Assembly: GCA_037179515.1 (NCBI GenBank)
Contig: JAXCGZ010021103.1
Span: forward strand, 1 to 64,000
Length of the DNA stretch: 64,000 nucleotides
Source: Halocaridina rubra
Taxonomy: Eukaryota; Arthropoda; Malacostraca; Decapoda; Atyidae
Direction of reading: 5' to 3'
Shown here piece after piece: positions 48,765 to 60,403 of the stretch (the stretch's first letter is position 1; each line of letters starts with the position of its first letter). The notes below the pieces were generated by a model. It worked only from the letters and a program-made list of their open reading frames with translations. It made no database searches and was not told where the DNA came from. The translations under genes and the position numbers were made by a program.

Positions 48765-49844
48765 ATGACCCCAACTCTGTCCCAAACCTCTCCCACCCAT
48801 GGGTCGGTAGGAGGGGTAACTATCAGGAGACTAAAACAGAAAATCAAGGATTTAGAGGCAATGGTTATAAGCCTTGATGAAAAAATTTGTAATATGGATG
48901 GAGAAATGAAAGAGAATGGAACACTCAGAGAAGAAATAAGATCTTTGGAGGAAGCAAATAATGCACAAGGGCAAGAGAGAAAGGAACTAGAAAAAAAGAA
49001 TAAAGAAGCTGGAAGCGGAAAAGAGTGAACTAGAAACTAGAATTTCTAAACAAGAGGTTAAAAACAAACAGCTGAATGACAACCTAAAGGAATTAGATGT
49101 TAGTTCACTGCTCTCTTCTGAGAGAGACGAGATTGCTGCTTGGAATGTCCAGATTAAGGAAAACATTGATCAGTTTAGAAAAGAGTTCCAGGAGCTGAAT
49201 ATGGAAAATGATGCCATGAAAACTTCCTTTGCTGATGCACTAAAGGGGAATTTGGCAGTAAAAGAGGCTGTAAAGGTGGTGGCACTGGAAAACATACAAA
49301 CAGTTGACTATAAAGAGACAGTAATCGAAAAAATGAAAGACTTTGTGATGGAAAGGGCAAACCCACTCATCAAACAGGCACTTGATAAAGAGAAGACAGT
49401 GGTAATCTCAGGCATAAGCGAGTCCCAGGAGCCAACATGGCAGAGGAGACTTGAAGAAAATAAAGCTAGGGTTGTAGACCTAATAAGAAAGCTTGGAGTA
49501 GTTTGTGGTCCTGAGGATATTGTAAACATACACCAACTAGGTAAATATTCGAGGGAAGGAAAGCCGAGACCAACAAAAGTAACCTTTGAGAGAGGGGAAA
49601 CATGTAGGGAAATATTGTTGAGAAAAAAAGTCTAAAACACCTTCAAGAATTTAAAGAAGTGTTCATTAGACGATACAGAACACAGGAAGAGATGGGAAAG
49701 ATCAAAAACTTGTTGCAAGAGGCAAGAAGGTTAAATGATGAAAGAAATGAAGAAGAGAAGAAAAATTTTCATTTCAGAGTTCTTCCAGACAAAGGGGAGA
49801 TAAAGAAGATAATGACAGAAGATCAGGGGATGGTGGCTCATTAA
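48765..49844 (+). pseudogene. LINE D2 ORF1, coiled-coil nucleic-acid-binding protein
   Basis: ATG at 48765. The N-terminal part (to about 49130) is a long charged heptad region (RRLKQKIKDLEAMVISLDEK, then KKLEAEKSELETRI in a shifted frame), a probable trimeric or dimeric coiled coil. The second part contains KTVVISGISESQEPTWQRRL, VVCGPEDIVNIHQLG and PRPTKVTF, resembling the RRM-like core of LINE ORF1p, and ends with a basic C-terminal domain (QEEMGKIKNLLQEARRLNDE). Frame changes fall in A-runs near 48992-49000 and 49624-49630. There is no zinc knuckle and no esterase, unlike the CR1 at 3255. Confidence 0.75.
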
Positions 49845-49849
49845 GACTG

Positions 49850-51551
49850 TTATACACAAATGCTGATGGATTAGCTGGTAAGGCAGTAGAATTAAAAGAT
49901 AGGATTCACAACAGTAAGGCAGATAGAGTAGCAATTACAGAAACTAAGTTGAGTGAGGACCTAAACAGTGTCACAGTTTTTCCTAAGGGCTTCAGAATAT
50001 TAAGGGTTGAAAGATCTGAGAGGACTGGTGGAGGGATAGCACTGCTCATAAGTGAAAGGATTCAAGTTGAAGAAATAAACTTGGCTATAGAAAGTGATTT
50101 CAAGGAATTTCTTGTTGCTCGCATAAATACTGGGTCAGAGAGCATTATAATAATTGTTGTATATAATCCATCAAGGAACCAGAATAGGCTTGAAGTTTAT
50201 GAGGAAAGTCATATAGGTACTATTGAAGTCATAAACTCAGTTGTTAACATGGCAAGGGTGAAAAAATGTAGGATTTTGATTATGGGAGATTTTAATCATA
50301 AAGAGATAGATTGGATAAACCTTGACCCACACAGTGGTGAGGACTCTTTCGGGGCAAGATTCCTAGATTGCGTACAAGGGAATTTCCTACACCAACATGT
50401 AATGGAACCAACGAGGGCCAGGGGTGGGGATGAGCCATCACTACTTGATCTAGTGTTCACAGATAATGTGTTGGATATTGAAAAAATTGAGTATGAACCA
50501 TCAATTGGAAAGAGTGACCACTGTGTGTTGTTGATGGAATATATCATTGAAGATATTCTGCCTGAGAGTAGAGGCACCGAGGACATGAGGAGGAACTATC
50601 CGAAAGGAGATTACATCAAAATGAATGAGATTTTTGCAGTTATTGACTGGAGAACCTTATTTTACAACAAATCTGTACAAGAAATGTATGACGTCTTTTG
50701 TGAGAAATATGGGAAGATAGTAGATTGCTGCATACCTGTCACCAAAGTAGGTGTAATTCATGCCAGAGAGAAATGGTTCGATAATGAGTGTAAAAGAGCT
50801 AATGAGTGGAGAGACAAATGCTGGAAAAGGTATAGGAGGAGAAAAAACATAAATACCTGGCAAACCTACATAAGAGCATAATAATAATAATAATAATAAT
50901 AATAATATTTTATTTCCATTTCAATACAATGGGTATTCGTGAGTCAGGGTAAGCCCCAACCCCCCACTGTGGTGTCCACCCACAGCAGTTCCTGCCAGTA
51001 AACAGCTTAAACTCTCGGTCTTGGACGGGAACCGATCTTTCGACCTCATGAATGCGAAGCCAGCGCGTTACCACTGTACAAGCCAGCAGGCAAGAAATGA
51101 CTACCTAAGTAAAAGGAGAGAGGCAGAGAGAGGCTATGAGAGGGACATCACCAGGAAGGCTAAAGAAAATCCCAAGCTTTTCCACAGCTTTATCAGAGGA
51201 AAACTGAAGGTAAAAGAACAGGTTTTAAGGCTAAAGAGAGCGGATGGAAGCATCACTGAGACGGATGAAGAGATCTGCAAAGAATTGAACAAGGAGTTTC
51301 AGTCAGTATTTACAGTAGAAAATATCCCACCCCCTCAGATTGCAGAGATAGAAGCTCAAGGGCCGGTATTAGAGAACATCAACCTTACAGCCACAGAGGT
51401 ATGCAAAGCGCTGATGGATTTAGATGTTCATAAAGCTACAGGTCCTGATGTAATATCCCCTCATGTGCTTAAAAAATGCGCAAACTCAATATCAGTGGCA
51501 CTAAGTATCATATTTAAAAAGTCACTGGAGTCAGGGGAGATTCCAAGATGC
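49850..51551 (+). pseudogene. LINE D2 ORF2, N-terminal part
   Basis: Endonuclease begins RLLYTNADGLAG and shows AITETKLSED, IMGDFNHKEIDW, LLDLVFTDN and GKSDHC, all catalytic residues present. The following linker (REKWFDNECKRANEWRDKCW) is cut by SINE S1 copy 2 at 50879-51090 and continues as ERDITRKAKENPKLFHSFIR. The RT start (HKATGPDVISPHVLKKC) reaches the LINE E insertion at 51551. The rest of RT is at 57504-58845. Confidence 0.88.
50879..51090 (-). mobile_element. SINE S1, copy 2
   Basis: About 210 bp, minus strand, with an (ATT)n tail at 50879-50907, the AATGGAAATAAA-type 3' block, GGTTCCCGTCC box B and 5' end GCCTGCTGGCTTGTAC. Inserted antisense in the ORF2 linker of D2. The flanking repeat is only a few bases (GCA), too short to be certain. 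Confidence 0.87.
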
Positions 51552-51553
51552 AG

Positions 51554-51583
51554 CTTACCTGGCACAGGGGACACCGTGATCAC
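51554..51583 (+). other. U1 snRNA 5'-end-like segment at the LINE E 5' terminus
   Basis: CTTACCTGGC, which in U1 is the 5' splice-site recognition sequence (nt 4-13), is followed after the right spacing by CCGTGATCAC, matching stem-loop I of metazoan U1 (CCGTGATCAC in fly, CCATGATCAC in human, from memory). The resemblance ends at position 51583. It lies inside the target duplication and directly at the element's 5' end, so it arrived with LINE E. Confidence 0.75.
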
Positions 51584-51599
51584 AGCATATTAACTCCCA

Positions 51600-52560
51600 A
51601 CAACAGTCTGGTTCCAGCTCCAGTAGTGATAGGACCTGCATAAGTATCTCTGTCCTCTTTTCCTCCTCTCTCACGAGAGCCAGAAAAAGAAGGAAAGACT
51701 GCTTTTGTTTTGTTTTGTGTTCCCGATTTTTGTTTTAGTGAAAACAAGTGATTGTGTGTGTGATATACCCCAAATAATTTTGCCTGCTTTTCTCTCTCTT
51801 TTATAAGAGTCGGGAAGAAAAGGAAAATAGAAAGTGTTCAGGTTTCTAATTTGTTTTTATATCTATTGTGATAGGTAGTTGAAGCCTCTTCCTACCCTTG
51901 AAGTAAACTTCGCCTCTTCCACTCCATCCCTGTCTGAGGTGGAAGTTTCCACAAGGAAATATAACCTAAGTATATCTGTTTTCTTTTCTTCCTCTCTCAC
52001 GAGAGCCAAAGAGAGAAACAGAAAGATTGCCTTGTTTTGTTGTTTTTTTGTGCTTTTGTGTTCTTTTGTTTAACTGAACACACATTATTGTGTTTTAGTG
52101 AAAACAAGTGACTGTGTGCGTGATATACTCCAAGTAATTTTGCTTGCTCTTCTCTCTCTTTTATAAGAGTTGGGAAGAAAAGGGAAATAGAAAGTGTTCA
52201 GGATTCTAATTGTTTTTATATCTTTTGTGATAGGTAGTTGAAACCTCTTCCTACCAGCGAAGTGAACTTCGCCTCCTCCACTCCATCCCTGACCTGAGGG
52301 GGAAGTTTTCACAAGGAAATATAACCTAAGTATATGTTTTCTTTTCTTCCTCTCTCACGAGAGCCAAAGAGAAAAACAGAAAGATTGCCTTGTATTGTTT
52401 TTTTTTGTGCTTTTGTGTTCTTTTGTTTAATTGAACACACATTATTGTGTCCTGAGCAAAATCTCTGTTTTCACTTCCCTCTCCCACGAGAGTTGGGAAG
52501 AAAGATAGAAGACTGTTTAAGTGATTAAGTGTTGTAGTGTTGCAATTGAGTGAAGTGATC
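51600..52560 (+). repeat. LINE E 5' UTR tandem monomers (about 359 bp)
   Basis: GGTAGTTGAA followed by CCTCTTCCTACC recurs at 51874 and 52233 (359 bp); TCACGAGAGCC recurs at 51671, 51997 and 52355 (326 and 358 bp). The region holds about 2.5 units and ends in a partial unit near 52490. Repeated 5' UTR monomers act as promoters in some LINEs; that function is inferred here. Confidence 0.8.
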
Positions 52561-52659
52561 CAGCCATAAGGCCCCTATATTGTATTAATCAAAATTGACA
52601 AACAATGCAAATAACATATACCTAGTGAAATCTGTGATATCCATGACTAGTTGCTAGTC

Positions 52660-54100
52660 ATGGCCTCAGCCGCTTCTCCTGCTTCCCCCCCAGAGGGGGG
52701 AATGGAACTCGACCCCCCTCAAGAGGGGTGGACGGTTGTGGGAAAGAAGAGGCCAAGGACGGCCTCTGGCAGTAGCCATGAGAGTGCTGCTGCCCCAGTT
52801 CCCCCCCAGCCCCAAAGACTGATAGAGAGCCCATTTCCAAGTTCAAAGTTGAGGCTCCTTCCACTAAAGAGGCATATGACCTTATCAGAGAGTTGGAAGA
52901 CCAACTCACCGAGCATGGCTGCAAAATAAAGCCTAATGTACAGGGTGACTTCATTATCCAGCCAGCCTCAGCAGAAGCCGCAGAGAAGATCCGCAGCCTA
53001 AACTCACCTCACTTGATAGAGATGAACCCTGCACAAAAAATAAGAAAATACATCGTCATTGGCTTCCCTGTTGCTTGGTCAGTTGACCTGCTGACCAAGC
53101 AAACGTACATTACGGCTGCCTCACGTTGCTCCTCCAAAATAGAGGGCCAAACCGTCCCATCAAAGCAAGTTCTGGTCCACATCTGTGGTCCACCCCCTTC
53201 ACAAGTAAACCTCGGCATCTGGGGCAAGTTCAACATAAGAGACTACACCCCAGAACCCCTAAGATGTTTCCGGTGTCAAAGATTTGGGCACCACAGAAAT
53301 ACTTGCCATTTCCCAGAGAGATGTGGAATCTGCAGTGGGAAACACTCCACCGACCGCTGCCTTAACAAATTCAAGGCAAAAGAAGCAACAGTTGCCGAGT
53401 GCCAGAACTGCAAAGGGAACTATCACGCATGGAACAACCGCTGCCCAGAAAGGCTGAAGAGGATTCCTCAAAGAACCCCTCCTTCTGCCCCTGTCACCAA
53501 TCACACCACCCCAACTTCACCCCAGCTCCTCCCCCCACCTCCAATCCTTGGCAAATACCCCCTCCTGCCCCACTCACACCTAACCTCCCCACCCAAAACC
53601 CACCACACTACACCAACCCAGCTCCTAACACACAGATCACACCTCCTACAGCTTCCACCCCTACACCAACTCCATCCACCCCATCACACAACACTCACAC
53701 TCCTACCATCCCCCCAAACAACACTCACACTCCTATCAACCCCACACACAACACTCACACCAACACCTCCACCCCATGCAACACTCAAACACACAATGCA
53801 GTCACACGCAACACCCAGAACACTCAGACCACACACACGAATATCCAGACACCTTCCTCTGCCTCCTCTTCCAAACAGCAAACCCTCTTCACAGTAAACG
53901 AGCTCACCAACCTTCTTATTCAAGCCGTACAGGCAGCCGTCCGACTTCTCGATACCAGAGCCACCACTCAAGATGCCTACAATCAAGTCGTTGAAGTAGC
54001 CCACTCCGTTGTCGCCAACGCCCTCATCTCCAGAACCCACCAGCAGCCTCAACAACCCACTACTCCTACCACCTCCACCTCAAATCATCAAGATGTCTAA
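52660..54100 (+). pseudogene. LINE E ORF1, gag-like with three CCHC knuckles
   Basis: ATG at 52660 (MASAASPASPPEGGMELDPP), then EGWTVVGKKRPRT. After a 1-bp shift near 52850 the frame 52893-53510 carries KEAYDLIRELEDQL, KYIVIGFPVAWSVDL (RRM-like region) and three knuckles at about 53265-53460: CFRCQRFGHHRNTC, CGICSGKHSTDRC and CQNCKGNYHAWNNRC. A second shift near 53510 leads to a long Pro/Thr/His/Asn low-complexity tail and a C-terminal helix-forming segment (FTVNELTNLLIQAVQAAV). Stop TAA 54098-54100. Triple CCHC is typical of Jockey/I-group ORF1. Knuckle ligands are all intact. Confidence 0.82.
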
Positions 54101-57100
54101 TCTCGGGATCCTATACTGGAACGCCCAGGGTCTCAGACACAAGGTACAACATCTTGAAGGCATAGCCAAGACTGACAACACTGATGTCATCATGGTTCAA
54201 GAAACCCTGTGCACAGAGCAATACACTCCAAAAATCTCAGGATACAATGGATTCTACCAGCTCTGGTCTCCAGGGGAGAACAGAGGCAGCGCCACCTTCA
54301 TCAGGAAAAACCTATTAGCCAAGGAAATAACCCGACCGGTCTACTGCGGCGAAGATGTCCACGTCCTCGCTGTTAACATCCAACTTCAGGGCAGCTGCAT
54401 AGATCTGTACAACATTTACAGACCACGGGATGGTAGCTTAGACCTGACTACCCTCTTCGGGCTAGCCAGTCATCATGACTTGGTAATAGGAGGCGACTTC
54501 AATGCGCACCATCCAAGATTCAGGTATGAGTGCCCCTGTGCTGCAGGCAGACACATCATGAGCCTGCTGGATGACCAAGAAGATGTCTCCCCGCTCAACG
54601 ATCATGAGCCAACACATGGCAGAGGTGGAATACTGGACCTCACCTTTGTCTCCAATTCCCTAAAGCAGGACGCCACATGGAGAGTTCATCCCCTGGTCAC
54701 AAGCGACCACTATGGGATCCATCTCACACTGCCAATTCCTGAAATCTTCCAAATCCCTGCTCCTCCCCCTCGATGGAATTTCAAGAAGGCCGACTGGGGC
54801 CGATTCCAGAAGCACCTCAGCAATTGGTTTTCAGCCTACGTACCATCTGGAGACATCGACCAAGCAGAGGCCGAGCTAGTCAATGCCCTGCAAGCTGCAG
54901 CAAACTCCTCCATCCCCCTCTGCAAACCACAACACACCACTCACCGGGACAGATGATACTACTGTGACAGAGTTAAAGAACTCAATCACCGGCTCAACGT
55001 CATTCGGAAAATGCACAGGAAACGTCGCACTGAAGACTCCTACCGCACTCTCCAGGCAGTCAAAGAACATGTCCATGAAGAGACTCGCAACATCAAGAGG
55101 AAAAAATGGCTAGAGTGATGATTACCTAATTGTGATTACCTAATTGTGTTTACGGGAAAGAGCCCAAAGCTCGTATCTTCCCGTCTCCTGATCGGTTCCA
55201 TTTTTAGACTTAGTGTTCCACCCTAGATGCTCACACCTCTGTGGGCCAGATGTGGAGGAGCATCAACTCCTTTGCTAAAGGAAAACCTCCTAAAATCACC
55301 CCCCACAGGGATCCTAGCAGGGCAGCAGAAGAACTCACCATCAAATTCGCGGATAGAGCAAGCTCCAACCAGCTCCCCATCACCACCAGAACAACTCTTC
55401 AGGACCTCACCACTGCAAGATGGGAAGAAATAGAAGAGCCCATCAACACTGAAGACGAAACAGATGCTCCATTCTCCCTGACTGAGCTACTAAGAGTAAG
55501 CAAAAGCTCTAAGAACACAGCCCCAGGTGCCGATAGAATCACATACACAATAATTCAAAAAATGGGGCCCCAAGGGGAGCTTGCTCTTCTCTCTCTGATC
55601 AATTCGACATACACACGAAGAATCAGATCAGCCTCATGGAACAGAGCAGACATTCAGCCCATCCCAAAACCACAGGACCCTGACAACCCTCGCCCCATCT
55701 CCCTCCTAAGCTGCCTGAGCAAGACGGCAGAAAAGATGGAACTTAACAGAGTCCGCTGGAAATGCCCACCCTTCCCAGAAAACATGTTTGCCTAAGAGCC
55801 TGGCTTAGGCACCTCAGAATGCATAGCCTCCATGCTATCATTTATCAACAACTGCCGTGGTTACATCGTTTTTCTAAACCTAGAGAAGGCCTTTGAACTA
55901 GCCAATGTGCCGGCAATACTCTCAGCTCTCGTATCCAAGCAGATCAATGGTGACCTTCTCTCGTGGATCAAGCAGAGTCTACAAAATCGTAGTGCACGAG
56001 TCAAAGTAGATGGGCACTACTCCACCTACAAAAACCACGAAAATGGGACCCCCCAAGGTGGAATCCTTAGCCCCTTCCTCCTTAATTGTCTCATGGAAAA
56101 ACTCATGGACATCGCACTACCACATGGAGCCAAACTCTTCAACTATGCAGACGACTTTGCCCTTGTCACATTAGGACACAGAAGCTCTAACAAGACACAG
56201 CGCTGCCTCACCAAGATTCACCAAGCCTCCATCTCCCTTGGAGTCAGAATCAATGCCCGCAAAACCAAGGCCCTTCCCATCCACCAGCGGAGACCAGACA
56301 CTAATCTGGTCATAGATAATGAGCCTGTGGACTGGGTTACCAAACACCAATACCTGGCTGTAATCATCGACCAAAGACTAACCTTTGGACCAGAAATTCA
56401 ACACTTGCGCGACAGGTGCAGCCAGCGACAAGCGGTCCTTCGTCAGATGTCGGGCCTCTACGATGGTGCATCATTTAATGTCTTCAGAACCTTCTATGTA
56501 CAAGCCATACGCAGCCTCATAGACTATGCTTGTCCCACACTCTGGCTACTAACAGACCAACAGTGGGACAAGATAGAAGTAATTCAAAACAACACCACAC
56601 GTACCATGCTAGGAGCCCCCATGTGGACCAAGAGAGAAAACATCCAGATGGAATCGGGACTCATTCCACTCAAAGTCAGAGCTCAGCAAAGACTGACCCT
56701 CTTTGTGGCCAAAACCACCATTGCCCAACATAAATGCCTAGCTGACACAAATCTCCATCTAGCCCTCAATCGCCACCCCAACCACCATCCTAGAACCTGG
56801 GCAGCCAAGGTCTGCGCTAGTCTGCAAGCACTGCCAGTCAGGGAGAGCATCCTAGCCAAGATACAAGACACACCGCTTCCTGAATACAGATGCCCACCCC
56901 CATGGAATGACCAACCACTCGACATAAAGTTTGAGCTCCCTGACAACCCCAAAAGTTTGGTAAACCCGCTTGTCCTTAAAAACATATATAAGGACAAAAT
57001 TCAGAGATGGAGCAGGCCAAACTCTCAAGTCTACTACACTGACAGTTCAGAAATTCGACGGAAAACTGGTGCCCCCGCAACATCTAGCGAAGACCCAAAT

Positions 57101-57181
57101 GCCCTTCATGTTGCCAGCTCCATCATCAGACTAGCAACAAATTACTACATGAACAGTCTACTAAATATTATCAGACAATAA
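54093..57181 (+). pseudogene. LINE E ORF2, endonuclease-RT with RNase H-like end
   Basis: ATG 54093 overlaps the ORF1 stop by 8 nt (ATGTCTAA). Endonuclease: ILYWNAQGLRHK, VQETL, VIGGDFNAHHP, RGGILDLTF, SDHYGIHL. Reverse transcriptase: PGADRITYTIIQ, ADIQPIPKP, PISLLSCLSK, FLNLEKAFE, NGTPQGGILSPFLLN and NYADDFALV (near 56140, intact). C-terminal part has VYYTDSS at 57030, the start of an RNase H-like domain that quickly degenerates. Breaks: TGA at 54954-54956, the D6 insertion at 55118-55211, TAA at 55793-55795. Otherwise open from 55796 to 57181. Confidence 0.88.
55118..55211 (-). mobile_element. LINE D6, 94-bp 3' tail insertion in LINE E
   Basis: Minus-strand copy of only the last part of LINE D: the end of the coding region (CACTAAG), the UTR hairpin and two AATTAGGTAATCA-type units. 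AGTG flanks it on both sides (55114-55117, 55212-55215). Without it the LINE E frame reads through. Extremely 5'-truncated retrotransposition product. Confidence 0.88.
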
Positions 57182-57311
57182 CCTCCACCAAGATAACCAT
57201 GCAATAACTCTCTCTCTCACCCCCAAAACAGGATTCATTTAAATTGTTTGATGTAAACTAATTATTCACAACTGAATACTTATGCTCTCCGTTATCTTTA
57301 CAGTTTTGCTC

Positions 57312-57488
57312 AATCTCACTTGTGGGCCAATTAGGAAAGTCCGATCACCATCAATAACAAGATTTCACCCCACCTCCTCACCAACAGGAAAGCCCATTCG
57401 CCAGCAAGAGCGAATACCATGTACACTCCAAAAAAATCTCACCCCACCTGCGGGCCACAAGGGAAGGCCCACTCACCCTCAAGGGTGA
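57312..57488 (+). repeat. LINE E 3' UTR hairpin repeats
   Basis: Three degenerate units start with an ATCTCAC- or ATTTCAC-like sequence at about 57312, 57362 and 57435, each with a purine-rich AGGAAAG/GGGAAGG block. The last contains a perfect 7-bp hairpin (TCACCCT/AGGGTGA), the second a 5-bp one (TTCGC/GCGAA). Confidence 0.6.
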
Positions 57489-57503
57489 ACATCCAAGAAC
57501 AAA

Positions 57504-60268
<2,765 letters not shown>

Positions 60269-60312
<44 letters not shown>
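60269..60312. repeat. (GT)n microsatellite between LINE D4 and D5
   Basis: About 22 GT units between the truncated 5' end of D4 and the tail (GATTACTTAATTGTG) of D5. Confidence 0.97.
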
Positions 60313-60316
<4 letters not shown>

Positions 60317-60403
60317 TTACTTAATTGTGATTACCTAATTGTGTTTACGGGAAAGAGCCCAAAGCTCGTATCTTCCCGTCTCCTGATCGGTTCCATTTTA
60401 GAC

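Larger units (their letters stand above)
47853..51551 (+). mobile_element. LINE D copy 2, 5' portion (split by LINE E)
   Basis: The only copy here with a possible 5' UTR (47853-48764, no frame recognised, pyrimidine-rich near its end), then ORF1 and the first part of ORF2. It stops at 51551, where LINE E is inserted, and resumes at 57504. TCCAAGATGC occurs at both 51542-51551 and 57504-57513, the target duplication of E. I infer the 5' border from the end of D1; it is not independently proven. Confidence 0.85.
51552..57503 (+). mobile_element. LINE E, about 5.95 kb, with 10-bp target duplication
   Basis: Flanked by TCCAAGATGC on both sides and splitting LINE D2 in its RT. Order: U1 snRNA-like head (51554-51583), 5' UTR with repeated monomers of about 359 bp, ORF1 with three zinc knuckles, an overlapping ORF2 (APE endonuclease, RT, truncated RNase H-like end), and a 3' UTR with three hairpin-like repeats and no poly(A). 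Architecture fits the Jockey/I group. GC-rich and C-rich coding contrasts with the other LINEs here. Confidence 0.9.

Noticed and set aside
50879..51090. Long target duplication around SINE S1 copy 2
   Set aside because: Only GCA is shared with certainty; the adjoining similarity is part of the SINE 5' end, which copy 1 also has.
53684..54055. Minus-strand 123-codon Gly/Val-rich frame
   Set aside because: Shadow of the C-rich low-complexity tail of LINE E ORF1 on the plus strand.
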